Below are positions 13,601 through 24,780 of a stretch of 64,000 bases of DNA, in pieces. The stretch comes from Coenobita brevimanus (Eukaryota > Arthropoda > Malacostraca > Decapoda > Coenobitidae), in contig CM064653.1 in the NCBI GenBank assembly GCA_032717465.1, positions 33,049,309 through 33,113,308 of the forward strand. The letters run 5' to 3'. The notes beneath the pieces were generated by a model. The model saw only the letters and a program-made list of their open reading frames with translations, ran no database searches and was not told where the DNA came from. Made by a program: the position numbers and the translations under genes. How positions within the stretch are numbered: the first letter of the stretch is position 1; the number at the start of each line of letters is the position of its first letter.

Positions 13601-14310
13601 ACCTGTCACAATACACTCACACCAGTCACCATACACCCACACCCACACCAGTCACCATACACCCACACCTGTCACAATACACTCACACCAGTCACCATAC
13701 ACCCACACCCACACCAGTCACCATACACTCACGGCCACATCAGTCACCATATACGCCACACCCACACCAGTCACGATACACCCACACCCACACCAGTCAC
13801 CATCCGTCCACACCCACACCAGTCACCATCCGTCCACACCCACATCAGTCACCATACACGCCACACCCACACCAGTCACCATCCGTCCTCACCCACACCA
13901 GTCACCATCCGTCCACTCCCACACCAGTCACCATCCGTCCACTCCCACACCAGTCACCATCCGTCCTCACCCACACCAGTCACCATCCGTCCACTCCCAC
14001 ACCAGTCACCATCCGTCCTCACCCACACCAGTCACCATCCGTCCACTCCCACACCAGTCACCATCCGTCCACACCCACACCAGTCACCATCCGTCCTCAC
14101 CCACACCAGTCACCATCCGTCCTCACCCACACCAGTCACCATACACGCCACACCCACACCAGTCACCATACACGCCACACCCACACCAGTCACCATCCGT
14201 CCACACCCACACCAGTCACCATCCGTCCACTGCCACACCAGTCACCATCCGTCCTCACCCACACCAGTCACCATCCGTCCTCACCCACACCAGTCAGTCA
14301 CCAGTCACTC
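10652..14310. repeat. 3.65-kb minisatellite, 26-bp unit (about 140 units)
   Basis: The unit is CAGTCACCATACACCCACAC plus CCACAC, 26 bp, with frequent 20-bp versions lacking the last hexamer and some 28-32 bp versions. The copy estimate is array length divided by unit length. Two variant domains are visible: ATACACCCACACC units dominate 10652-13730, while ATCCGTCCNCACCC units dominate 13793-14300. Local blocks share private variants, for example ACAAGTCACC with ACACCCATACCC at 11430-11540. The unit contains no stop codon on the + strand, and 26 is not a multiple of 3. Every frame therefore stays open and yields His/Thr/Pro-rich strings of up to 592 residues, with no start context, splice structure or domain. 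I regard these as non-coding. Confidence 0.97.
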
Positions 14311-14435
14311 TCAGTCAGTAATTATCATCCAATCATTTATAATTGCCAGTTATTAGGATCGTGTGTATTTGCTGTCAAGTTACAATTATCCTAGTTAGAT
14401 GTCAAACAGAAATTGCAGGTCATGTAAACTTCCTG

Positions 14436-14436
<1 letters not shown>

Positions 14437-14523
<87 letters not shown>
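14437..14523. repeat. (TG)43 microsatellite
   Basis: Perfect TG run just downstream of the 26-bp array. Confidence 0.97.
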
Positions 14524-14526
<3 letters not shown>

Positions 14527-14658
14527 TTCCCACCTTTTTCAGAAGTTGTTATTTTATAGATTGTTTGGGCTGTAATTGAGTTAAGATTTGCTTCGACTTT
14601 TCAGTGTTGTATATGATGGGCTTTGTTGATGGAATTGCTTGAATGCTGGAATGAATTG

Positions 14659-14659
<1 letters not shown>

Positions 14660-14693
<34 letters not shown>

Positions 14694-14785
14694 GGGGGCT
14701 TGGTGTATTTCTCCAGACGCAGTTTCCCTTCTCTGTTGTAAATGCTAAATATATTCTCCCCCCCATTTTTAGGCTTCTTTGTTTC

Positions 14786-14819
<34 letters not shown>

Positions 14820-14883
14820 GTTTGATGTTTAACTCTTCCTCTGTTGTTATCGGATTAGACAGCTACGGCAAGAAGATTTTCCC

Positions 14884-14931
<48 letters not shown>

Positions 14932-15127
14932 TGGCCAAACAGCATTAACAAACAGTGAGATAATGGCAAAAAAAAAAAAAAAAAAGGAGAATGAGAGTGT
15001 GAGGGAGAGCAGGGGAGAGAGAGAGAAAGGTAATCAATCTCTGAGACAGGTAAACAGAGGTGTGGAGGCACGCGATGCGGAGACTGCAGTGGCGCTCTCT
15101 GTCTCTCTCTCTCTGTTTCTCTCTGTC

Positions 15128-15204
<77 letters not shown>

Positions 15205-15205
15205 T
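14660..15205. repeat. Cluster of (GA)n, (CT)n, A-run and CTGT-rich microsatellites
   Basis: GA at about 14660-14692, CT at about 14789-14816, GA at about 14885-14929, an A run at about 14968-14985, and CT/CTGT at about 15090-15200. Confidence 0.92.
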
Positions 15206-15850
15206 TTTTACCCCATTAACTCCCTCAGTCATTAATCCTCGCCTCGTTCTCTCTCTCTATATTTTATATTCCTTCTTTTTTATATTCATTTTCACACTTG
15301 AATTTTCACATATTCTTTCTCATTAATCTCCTTGCATCATTCTTCCTCTTCTTATCCTCTTAATCCCTCTCTTTGTCTTCGGTCCTTATTTTCTTACACG
15401 TCTTTTTCATGTGGCCTTCCTCTCTGTTACTTTTGTCACTTTATTCTCAGATTATTCCTCTTTCTTTCCTTCCTCATTTTTTTTCTTCTTTCCTCTTTTC
15501 TTTCTTATTTACTTCCTGCTTTCGCTCCTATCTTTCCTTTTTGTTTCTAGTTATCCATTTTATTTCCTATCTCTCCTTCCTTTTCCTTCTCACATCCATT
15601 CTTCTTCCTTTTGTCATGTTATCCTTCTCTTCCTCTCTCCTCCCCCCCCTTTTTTTTTTTTAACTTCCGTCTCTCACCTATTCTTTTTTTATTTTCTTTC
15701 GTTACCCATCTTACTCGCATTCCACTTTTATCTCTTTATCCTGCCTCTTTTTCCTTCCTCGTGTATTTCTTTGTCATATCTCAGTTTTCTTTTCTGTTCT
15801 CATTCTGTCCTGATGTATGTTTTATTTTTATTTTTTTCTATAATTCAATG
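15205..15850. repeat. Pyrimidine-rich low-complexity tract
   Basis: CT/TTCC-rich + strand with only composition-driven open frames. No gene supported. 15850-16080 is ordinary AT-rich sequence with a T run at 15899-15914. Confidence 0.8.
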
Positions 15851-16076
15851 ATTTCACTCATGTATTTGCCTCCGCCACACAAGATGGACTGATCCTCTTT
15901 TTTTTTTTTTTTTGTTATAATTCCACTATTGTTTATTATTTACCTCCGCCCTGTAAGATGGATTGACGTCATGTTTTACCTGTCTGTTTGTTGGCCCAGA
16001 GGATCAGGGGGAAAAAATGACAGAACTCTGGTGCAGAAAAAATTGTGACGTTATTCATATTGACCCAAAATTGGTG

Positions 16077-16079
<3 letters not shown>

Positions 16080-16126
<47 letters not shown>
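16080..16126. repeat. (CA)23 microsatellite
   Basis: Perfect CA run. The following 16130-16390 is AT-rich and I see nothing in it. Confidence 0.96.
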
Positions 16127-16128
<2 letters not shown>

Positions 16129-16454
16129 CGATGTCTGTTTTTCTGTATTCTAGCAAAGGCAATGCGATTTTTATTTAATTTAGGAAGAGACTTGTCTGTG
16201 TTGAGGATAACCAAGTAAAATGTTTTCGCTTATCCCTCTGGGTTTCAACATAGGTAAATAAAACTGATCAGGCCGTAGCAAGCATATAATGAAAAGACAT
16301 CGCCATGTTGAAAAGATTTGTCCCAGTAATATAATGATGGCTTTTAAATGTTATTCTTGTTATCTCCAGACGATTATAATCACTTTAAACCTTTCACCAC
16401 AATGATATATTACATGTTTCTAACTACCTCTAGACGATACTATTCAACTTCGGG

Positions 16455-16790
16455 GCGACTTTGAACTAGATGCTCGTCTGAACTGTGTGCGTGCATCCCT
16501 CCTGTACTGCGACGGGCGCGTAGCAACAAACTCCCATCCCTTTTCTGTCCAGCTCTCTAATGCAAGAGTTAATCGTTACTCTCAGTCCTTCATTTATGCA
16601 ACACGTCAGCTTTGGAACCGTCTCCCCCTGTCTGTATTTCCTACTGCCTATGATCTCCAGTCTTTCAAACGCAGTTGTCCAGGCATCTCGAAATAACAGT
16701 TCTTTAAGTTGGCCCTCTTACTTTTTTTTTTTTTTTTTTTTTTAGGGAACAGTTGACAGGCTCCTGGCCTTTGGTACCTTTTTTCATGCA
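16455..16790 (+). mobile_element. LINE family L2 3' fragment, copy 1
   Basis: The frame at 16487-16696 encodes the extreme C-terminus of a non-LTR retrotransposon reverse transcriptase, with the pattern HPFSVQLSNARVNRYSQSF, ATRQLWNRLPLSVFP and YDLQSFKRS. Jockey/CR1-type LINE proteins of arthropods end this way (family knowledge). Copy 2 at 22505-22845 matches closely. Here one base is missing at the CGCAGTTGTCC site (copy 2 reads CGCAGTGTGTCC), which changes the final residues. The element is severely 5'-truncated: no catalytic core is present. The 3' untranslated part includes a T run (about 16722-16743) and CAGGCTCCTGGCCTTTG. It cannot encode an active enzyme. Confidence 0.82.
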
Positions 16791-16921
16791 TTAAAAAACA
16801 AAAATGTATAAACGTTTTGTGAACACCTTCAGTACTGGACATGCTGATGTAGTTAAATCGTACGATGGTGGTTTGATGGAAATGAAAGGTTCGTCATTCC
16901 AGTGAAGGGGTTAAGGGATTT

Positions 16922-17145
<224 letters not shown>

Positions 17146-17159
17146 TTAGATATATAAAA

Positions 17160-17567
17160 AGGAAATCTAATCTTTTCTTCTTTCTCCTTTTATTCCTTCC
17201 CTCCATATCTGTCTCAGTTAGTTTGGTTTTCTCTCCATTCCCTGCTTCCTCCTTCCCCTCTTGCCTTCCTCTCCATTAATCCGTAACTCTTCTTCCTCTT
17301 TTCTGCTTCCTTTTGGTCTCCCTTCTGCTTCCCTATCCCCTGTTTGCTCTCTTCCCTTCCTCTCCATCCCTACTTTCACCTTCTCCCTCTTCTCTGCCTC
17401 CAGTTTCTCTCCATTCTACCTCCCTTTCCTCCGTTCAGTCGCTCCTCCTTCAGTTCTTCCTTTCTCTGTTTCTTGCCCTTTTCTCAGTGTCCTCATTACT
17501 GTTCTTCATCCTCTCTGCCTCCTCTCTCTCTAGTCTACGTCACTTTTTTCCAATACCTCATCTCTAA

Positions 17568-17628
<61 letters not shown>

Positions 17629-18143
17629 GATTCCTCCTCCCTCCATTCTCTGCCCTTTAACACTTTTACGATCTTTACTTCCCCCTTCCCTCCTCTTCCC
17701 CTTCCCCCACTACCATGTCACCTCCCCTTTCCGCCCCTACCTTTCCCGTCCCTCTCCCCTTCTCCCTCTCCTCCCCTCATACACCCTCATCATCACACCC
17801 CCTTACGCTGTCTTATCTCCCCTCCTCTCCTCTCCCCCTTCCTCTCATCTCCCATTCTCTACACTTACTTCCCTTCCCGCATTCCCCTCCCCATACTCCC
17901 CTCCCCTCACTCCCCCTCACCATCATTGTCCTTTCCTCCTCGCCTCCCATCCCCTCCCTGCTGACCCACTTCCTCCCCTCACTTCCTTGTGTCTCTCTGT
18001 TTGTTTTTATCACACCTCTACTCACCCTTTATATCCTTTTTATTATCTCTTGCTCCTTCCTCTTTGTCAGTTTTCTTCTTCTTTCCTTCCCACTTATGCA
18101 TTTTCTTTCATCGTTTTCAGTCCATCCATCTTTTTCATTCTTT

Positions 18144-18175
<32 letters not shown>

Positions 18176-18400
18176 GCAGTGTCCTTCGTTACTTCTCCCT
18201 CCCTTTCTTATCTCCCTGCTTCCTCCTCCCTCCCCGTATCTCACCCTTCCTCCTCCCTCCCTCTCCTGTCTCCCTATCTTATCTCCCTCACTTCCTCCTC
18301 CCTTTCCCACCATCTTACACAGTTCTCAAGTAACTCCACCATCTCTTATCAAATTATATTCTCTTAATTTTCGCTCCCTTAGTTATTTCTAGTTAGTTTA
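17160..18400. repeat. Pyrimidine-rich tract with (CT)25 at 17577-17626
   Basis: CCTCCCCT/CTCCCTT-rich low complexity with embedded CT runs (17577-17626, 18149-18174). Open frames are composition-driven. Confidence 0.85.
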
Positions 18401-18444
18401 ATGGATCTTTCTTTACTTGTATGTTTGATGGCGACGGGTTGAAT

Positions 18445-18452
<8 letters not shown>

Positions 18453-18541
<89 letters not shown>
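18453..18541. repeat. (CT)20(CA)24 compound microsatellite
   Basis: CT then CA, both uninterrupted. Confidence 0.96.
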
Positions 18542-18543
<2 letters not shown>

Positions 18544-18879
18544 TGTTTTTATGTTCATTAAATTATTAGCATACGTAGAGGTAACCTATAATCGACGGAG
18601 GTTTGTTTTTCATTAATTTTATGTGGAAACTTACTATAAAAATTCTAAACAGTTTAAAATATTTTGCGTTCTAATTTTTCCCCTCCACGCACATCGAATA
18701 ATCGTTTGGGTAATGGTATTTGTATCTCCCAAATTTCTAAGCATATTTTCTCCAGTTTCATGCAGTTTACCATGTTTTATTGTTTTTACAGCACATTTTC
18801 TGTTTTCCTTTTTTGTTTTCTCCAGCCTTTCCTTATTTTTGCACTAGGCATTCGTATCTCCCTCCGTTTTTATTTCTTT

Positions 18880-19895
18880 TCCTCATTCCTTACTTTTCCA
18901 GCTATACTTTCTTCCTCTTTTCTACCTTTTTCCTTGTATTTATCTCAGACTTTTCCTCCTTCCTTTCTTCTCCCTCTTTCCGTTTTCTCTCACGCTTACT
19001 TCTTCTTGCCCTCCCTCCTATACTTCCCATGATTTTCCCTCCATACCTTCTATACTTTTCCCCACCATATTTTCCTGTTTTCCATATTTTTCCACCATAC
19101 TTCTCATACAGTTCTTTCTATAGTTTCCATACTCTTCCCACCATACTTTCCATACTCTTCCCACCATACTTTCCTGCTTTTCCCACAATACTTTCTATTA
19201 TTTTCTGACCATACTTCCCATACTTTTCCTAGTGTGCTTTCTATACTGCTCTTAATATTCCTTTATCTCGATATTTTCCATACTTTTCGCATCATACTTT
19301 CCATACTTAGTACCATAGTTTCCCCACTTTTCCCCACTATAGTTTTCATACATTTCCCACTCTTTGCTGTACATATCCACCATATACCTTTCGCACCAAA
19401 ATGTCAATACTTTCACTGCTATATTTTTCATACTTTTTCACGGTGCATACCAGTTCTTACCTTACTTTCTTGTACTTATCCTGCTATATTTTCCTCACTA
19501 CCATTCCTATACTTTTTACCTGCCATGCTTTCTCCTACTTTTCTTACTGTATTCTCTTTAATTCTGACACTATTTTTTGCTTGCATATTTTCCTTCCTTT
19601 TCCTGCCATACTTTCCTTAATTTGGTCACTTTACTGTCTGTGATTTTTCCTTTATACTTTATGTACTTTTCCATATTGTCCATATTTCCTCCAGTGTAGT
19701 TTTCCTGCCATACTTTCACACTAACTCTCAGACTATACTTTCTCACCACAGTCTCCCTGCCATACTTTCCCACCATACTATTCCTCCCATACTTTTCATA
19801 CTTTCCCACCATACTGTTTCTTCCATACTTTTCATACTTTCCCACCATACTGTTTCTTCCACACTTTCCCTCCATACTTCTGCCATACTTCCATA
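18880..19895. repeat. Degenerate CCATACTTTTC tandem tract
   Basis: Pyrimidine-rich DNA with a recurring CCACCATACTTTCCATACTT phrase of variable length, most regular near the end: the 35-bp phrase TTCCATACTTTTCATACTTT plus CCCACCATACTGTTTC occurs twice in near-exact tandem at about 19775-19860. No protein supported on either strand. Confidence 0.8.
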
Positions 19896-19928
19896 CTTTT
19901 ACCCAGGATAATGTTACAGCTATCGTGT

Positions 19929-19943
19929 TTGTGTGTGTGTGTG

Positions 19944-19980
<37 letters not shown>
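19929..19980. repeat. (TG)n microsatellite, one interruption
   Basis: TG run with a single TGCG interruption near 19950. Confidence 0.95.
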
Positions 19981-19982
<2 letters not shown>

Positions 19983-20408
19983 ATGTTCCCCTTCTTCCAG
20001 TCAGTACCATTATATCGTATGATTCTCCTAAACCAGTCCGTGCCAGTGATAAAAATTCGTGTTCTACTTCAAAACGACAACCACATTTATGGCAAGAAAA
20101 TCGTACAGCGCGATGGGAATTCTTATGAAAAACAGTATTCTGCTCCTTCTTCTACGTCGTCTAATTTTGTTGCTACTTCTCTTAGTACTACAACTCCTTC
20201 AAGTCTTATGTTACTTGGATAACCTGACAGATGCCTCTCCACATGTATTAAATATTTCTTTCACGCCCGACTCTTACGTTATTCATCCTGTTGTCTGTGC
20301 TCCCTTTTTTCTGCTACTACGTCTCTCTCTGAAGTCTTTAATTTCCATGTTATGTTTGTGTTTTCTTCTGCGACTGATTCTTCTCTTTCAGCATCTGCTT
20401 TTCCTTTC

Positions 20409-21340
20409 ATGTCGACTGCCGCCGCCACCACCGTGACAGACCCCGTTCACACGTTAGTCTTGGAGGACCCGACTCGTCCAGAATGCTTTGGCGGAGAAGG
20501 TTCCATCTCAGCTTTTTTCTTCATCAAGGAGGTTGAAGTGAAATAACGACGAGAAAGCTCGGGACTGATGCTATGAAAATTGCACACCTTAAAAATTGGT
20601 TAGACATGAGCACTGGTGTTTTTAGATCTTGTTTGCGCTCTGATTACTTTCATCAGTTTACGACCTATAAGGATTTCTGTCAGAACTTCGTTGACTACAT
20701 GGTGATCACACAAACACGAGTTCTCTTTTCTGCTTTGAGAGCTTATTGGAGTGTGTGAGAGCTGATCCTCATAACCCACAGAGCGTTAAATTTGTCAGAT
20801 GCAGTGGCTGCTGGTAACGAGAGTATGACTGGTGATAATCTCTTATAGAATTCTGATTGGGTTTTTGTGGATTAGAACCAAGAGGAATGCATAACGTAAA
20901 AAAAAAAATGTTAGTCTTCTGCGACGATATTTCCGATTTTTTAATAAATTAGGTCCCAAGCAGTTGTCCAGTTTTTAGATGATGTGCACACCCACAGATA
21001 ATTTACTCTTCTTGGCGAGGTGGGTTGAAGGGAAATTGGTGTCAGATCAGTCTGACAGAGTTAAAGAAACTTTGCACCATTTCCTCTACACCTGTCAAAG
21101 TAGGAGGTGGCAAATCTGTCTTCGAACAAAATCGCACTCCTCGCCCACTGACAAAGAACACTTGCACACCGTCTGCCTGCAGATCTCCCTCGGGTCCGTG
21201 CCGCTAACAAGCTCATTGTTGTGTTTAACCGCGACATACAGCCAAGTAGGCCTTCATTTTCATGTTATACAGTGACTTGGTATTGTGGCACACGCAGACA
21301 CGTGAAAGTGGACTGTTAACTGCGCCAGGCAGATTTTAGA
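20409..21340 (+). pseudogene. Decayed retrotransposon gag region
   Basis: Pieces of a Gag-like protein lie in successive frames. An ATG at 20409 opens a frame beginning MSTAAATTVTDPVH and including PECFGGEGSISAFF before a stop at 20544-20546. A second piece at 20573-20758 (LKNWLDMSTGVF...FCQNFVDYM) has the helical, Trp/Phe-spaced look of a capsid region. Near the 3' end, about 21260-21315, a zinc-knuckle-like cluster reads WYCGTRRHVKVDC. It fits Cys-X4-His-X4-Cys, but the first Cys of a CCHC knuckle is Thr, and a stop follows at once. At least three frames are needed, so this is a pseudogene. Identification rests on the order gag, knuckle, protease; the clade is unknown and no LTR was recognised. 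Confidence 0.55.
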
Positions 21341-21395
21341 AGTCAGAGGAGGAGGAAAAGTAAATATAACGCCCATTCGCACGGATGCAGGTCTT

Positions 21396-22166
21396 GTGTA
21401 TACCTTAAAGAATTATCTTCACACTCTGCCAGCGAATGCACGGTACTTGCCTAAAGACGGTCGGGGGAAGGCTAAGCTCAGTCTCTGGAAAATTATCTGT
21501 AGCGAAGGTAGAAACAAATCAGAGCTACTAATTTGCTTCATTAATGCCTTAACATATGTAGGTGTTGTGGTACACGGGATACGTGGTGACACAGATATCT
21601 CTTTATTTATGGATTCATGCGTGTCTGTCAGCTTGATTTCAGAAGGCTTCTTTTCTCAAATCAAATTGCATTCGCATGAACTTACATTTCTTGAGCCACC
21701 TGATGTTTGTCTTTGCATTGTGGATGATACTGAGTTTGATGTCTGTGGCAGCGTGCGCCTTGACATTGCTTTGCAAATGTGGTAGATCCAATTAATTGTG
21801 AACAATAGGTCACTCCTAAACTCCGATATCATACTGACATTACCTGGAGTTAATACTGTGTTCCACTCTAGAATAGATTTGTTGCCTGCTAGTGAAGGAA
21901 TTTCTGTTGACTGTCACTATGTTGAAACCATGAAGTACCGATTTCCCCTTCAGACGTCAGTGAATGTAATTGCAGAAAATTCTTCACCTTCACCATATGT
22001 AACCAACTCTAGTACACAGGAATCTTGGAGCCATGCGTTACCCAGTCCTACAACCTGCACTTGTAAGGCGGCTTATATAAAGTATGGAAGCCTATATACT
22101 TTACTTATTTATTTCCCTATACTGTCCATATTTATATTCATTTTAATTTCTTGCATTCTAAGTTAA
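21396..22166 (+). pseudogene. Decayed retropepsin-like protease region
   Basis: Two pieces lie in the same frame, separated by a TAG at 21783-21785. The first contains DISLFMDSCVSVSLIS, which has the spacing of an aspartic protease active site (normally Asp-Thr/Ser-Gly), but the Gly position is Cys (codon 21618-21620), so activity is unlikely. The second contains DIILTLPGVN, resembling the ILG-type flap and C-terminal strand of retropepsins. The last 50 residues are hydrophobic and not diagnostic. No reverse transcriptase or integrase follows; from 22170 the DNA is AT-rich. Together with the gag remnant upstream this is best read as a truncated LTR-type retroelement. A host retropepsin-like gene is a weaker alternative. 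Confidence 0.55.
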
Positions 22167-22308
22167 CTATTATTTTCTTATATTTCGTAATCTCGGGTAC
22201 ACATAATTCACTTTTGTAAATATTCGGCACCTACTTGTCCAGTTTTTCTTTGAATTGTTTTAATATAATTCTTACCCGTTATTCATCGTCCTTTGTTTCT
22301 TCATAAAA

Positions 22309-22309
<1 letters not shown>

Positions 22310-22359
<50 letters not shown>

Positions 22360-22366
22360 GGCATAT

Positions 22367-22431
<65 letters not shown>

Positions 22432-22446
22432 GTATATATATATATA
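22310..22446. repeat. (TA)n microsatellites
   Basis: Two long TA runs (about 22313-22357 and 22371-22420) with short TATACAG interruptions and shorter runs downstream. Confidence 0.96.
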
Positions 22447-22504
22447 GTATGAATGTGTCTTGTATTTATATATGTATATATATGTGTATATTATAAATAT
22501 GTGT

Positions 22505-22840
22505 CTATATGCTCCTCTGAACTGTCTGCTTGCATCCCTCCACCTCTACGACGGGCGCGTAGCACCTGTCTAGCAACAAACTCTCATCCTTTTTCTGTCC
22601 ATCTCTCTAATGCAAGAGTTAACCGTTACCCCCAGTCCTTCATTTATGCAACAGTTCAACTCTGGAACTGTCTCCCTCTGTCTGTATTTCCTATTTCCTA
22701 TGATCTCCAGTCTTTCAAACGCAGTGTGTCCAGGCATCTTGAAATGAACGGATCTTGAACTTTGCTGTCTTTTTTTTTTTTTTTCTTTCCTTGGAAGGAA
22801 CGGTTTGCGGGCTCCTGGCCTTTGATTCCTTTTTCCTTGC

Positions 22841-22845
<5 letters not shown>
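22505..22845 (+). mobile_element. LINE family L2 3' fragment, copy 2
   Basis: Frame to 22758 carries HPFSVHLSNARVNRY, ATVQLWNCLPLSVFP and YDLQSFKRSVSRHLEMNGS, the C-terminus of a Jockey/CR1-like LINE protein. It is closely similar to 16455-16790 at the DNA level and keeps the intact terminal codons. The 3' untranslated part (T run, then CGGGCTCCTGGCCTTTGATT) runs directly into a (TA)45 tract, which probably seeded from the element's tail. No catalytic domain is present. Confidence 0.82.

Positions 22846-22932
<87 letters not shown>
22843..22932. repeat. (TA)45 microsatellite
   Basis: Perfect TA run at the 3' end of the LINE fragment. Confidence 0.97.
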
Positions 22933-22933
<1 letters not shown>

Positions 22934-23454
22934 TTTCTGTCAGTTCCCTATTGCAATCACTTTGCATTTTACATTAACAACCTTGAATGTTCTTACTGAT
23001 ATTTTCATTATATTATTCCTTCCTTTGTGTTGATTATTTTATCTCTGATGGTACATGTGGCGAGTTTTGTTACTAATATCTTATTTTTATGTACAGTATA
23101 TACTGCATATATACAGCCATGTATGCATGTGTGTACAGTAGTGTGCAGGATTGAGTAATGTCTGGCCCCCGAGGTTCTGCTGATTGAATGCTGATGTGTT
23201 GATGATACAGGGGTAACAGGGTTGCTGACATAAGGTGATATGACAGTTAAGTTCAGTGCCATGACGCCATCTCTGTCTCACGGTCTCTCCCAAGCCAAGT
23301 CTCACAACGAAACGGCTTCACAACCTTGTCATAAACTTCCAGCTAATAAAGGTCAAACGGGATCGTTGCACCTGTTAATATTACCCAAAAGCCCGTAATA
23401 ATATGTTCCTCACCTCACCAACCATACTTTTGTTCCCTTCAATTTTTCCCTCAG

Positions 23455-23660
23455 TGTATTTGGCCGTGTCGGGGTGAAGGACGTGTGTCGCGCGTCGGAT
23501 CGAATCCCCTAAGAGGCGGTGTGGAGGTTTTTGGTCCTGTATTGCCACGCAGAACGTAAGCCAGTCACCTACCCATTAATATTGTGGACTGCAGTAGTCT
23601 AGCCTCGGGACCCTACTGCACAAAAGGGGTAGTAGGAGACTGGCTGAAACCATGTCATAT
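23455..23660 (+). mobile_element. tRNA-derived SINE family B, copy 1
   Basis: Contains a polymerase III B-box match GATCGAATC (23498-23506) and a weak A-box region (TGGCCGTGTCG, 23461-23471). The body shares TGTATTGCCACGCAGAA, the AGCCAGTCACC block and AGTCTAGCCTCGGGACCC with the copies at 32421-32625 and 55205-55360. The three copies are clearly diverged, so the family is old. No TSD seen. Confidence 0.65.
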
Positions 23661-23799
23661 TTACTACTTCGTTAATTTATTTCGTATCACCTCCTATTTT
23701 CTTCCCTTACTTCCCTTCTCGCACGTGAGAGAGAGAGTAAATATGTATGTATTCCCGTGCCTCATATAATGTGTGTATTTCTCTGCAGCATAATAATTG

Positions 23800-24780
23800 C
23801 CTTATCCATTCCTCCCCCCCCCCCATCCTTCCCCTTTCAGCTTCGTGTTTATACTCCTCCATCTGTTTCGCACATTTTCCCCTCCTTGTTTATTTTTCAT
23901 TTTGCTTCCTTGTTTACCATTCATTTTTCCGTTTGTCCTTCCCATTAATTCTCTCCCGTTTCCCACCTCCCCTCCCTCCCTCCCTCCCTCCCTCCTTTCT
24001 CTTGTCTTTCTCTTCTTCCATTCTGTTCAAATCCCCTCCATATTCCCTTCCCTCTTCTTCCCCTTTCCATGACGCATCTCTTATTCTTCCCTTGAAACTT
24101 CATCTTTCCCTCGCCTCCCTCCCTTTCCCTCCTTATCCTCCCTCCTTTCCTCACGCCTTCCCTTCCTCTCAACTCCCTTCTTGCCCTTCCCGATCATCCA
24201 CTTGTCTCCTCCTTCCCCTCTTCTCTTTCTCTCTTCCCCTCCCGGCCTCCTCTTCCCTAAATATCCTCCCATACTCCTCTGTTACGCATCCACCATCTTT
24301 CTCCTTTTCTCCCTCTTCTCCCCCCTGCTTCACCCCTTCGTTACCTCTCTTCCCACCATACTTTTTCTCTCTTCTCTGCTTCCGGTCCCATTTCCCCTTC
24401 CCTTCCCCTCTCTCCCTTCTTACCTTCTCATATACCGACATCCTCTCCGTCTTGCCTCTCCTCCCCTTCTTTCCATACCTCCCTACTCTCCTATTCCCAT
24501 TCCTTCCCTCACCTCTCTAACTTTTGTCCTCAACCCTCCCCCCTCCTCCCCAATCTTCTCCCCTTTTTGTCTTCCCCCTGTATACCTCCACTCCCTGCCT
24601 TTCCTCCCTAGCGTTCCTCCCTGCCTCCCCTGTGTCCCCCATCCGTCTTCTGTACTTCCCCCTCTCTCTGCCTTCCCCTCCGTGCCTGATCAGCCCTGCC
24701 TGACCTGCCTAACCCCTCTAATGAACCCCAGCCAACCCCAGTAATTACCCCCTCCCATGCCTCGGTCCAGGCTATCATGC
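23800..24780. repeat. Pyrimidine-rich low-complexity tract
   Basis: CCTCCC/CTTCCC-rich + strand, including a short (CCCT)n run near 23970. No gene supported. Confidence 0.85.

Noticed and set aside
10652..14310. CRISPR array
   Set aside because: Regular repeats but no unique spacers; units abut directly. Eukaryotic minisatellite.
10501..14356. Long His/Pro/Thr-rich open frames (up to 592 codons)
   Set aside because: They exist in all three + frames because the 26-bp unit has no stop codon. There is no coding periodicity, since 26 is not divisible by 3, and no start context or domain.
20352..22166. Intact retroviral or host gene
   Set aside because: Requires several frame changes and contains in-frame stops; catalytic and zinc-binding positions are substituted.
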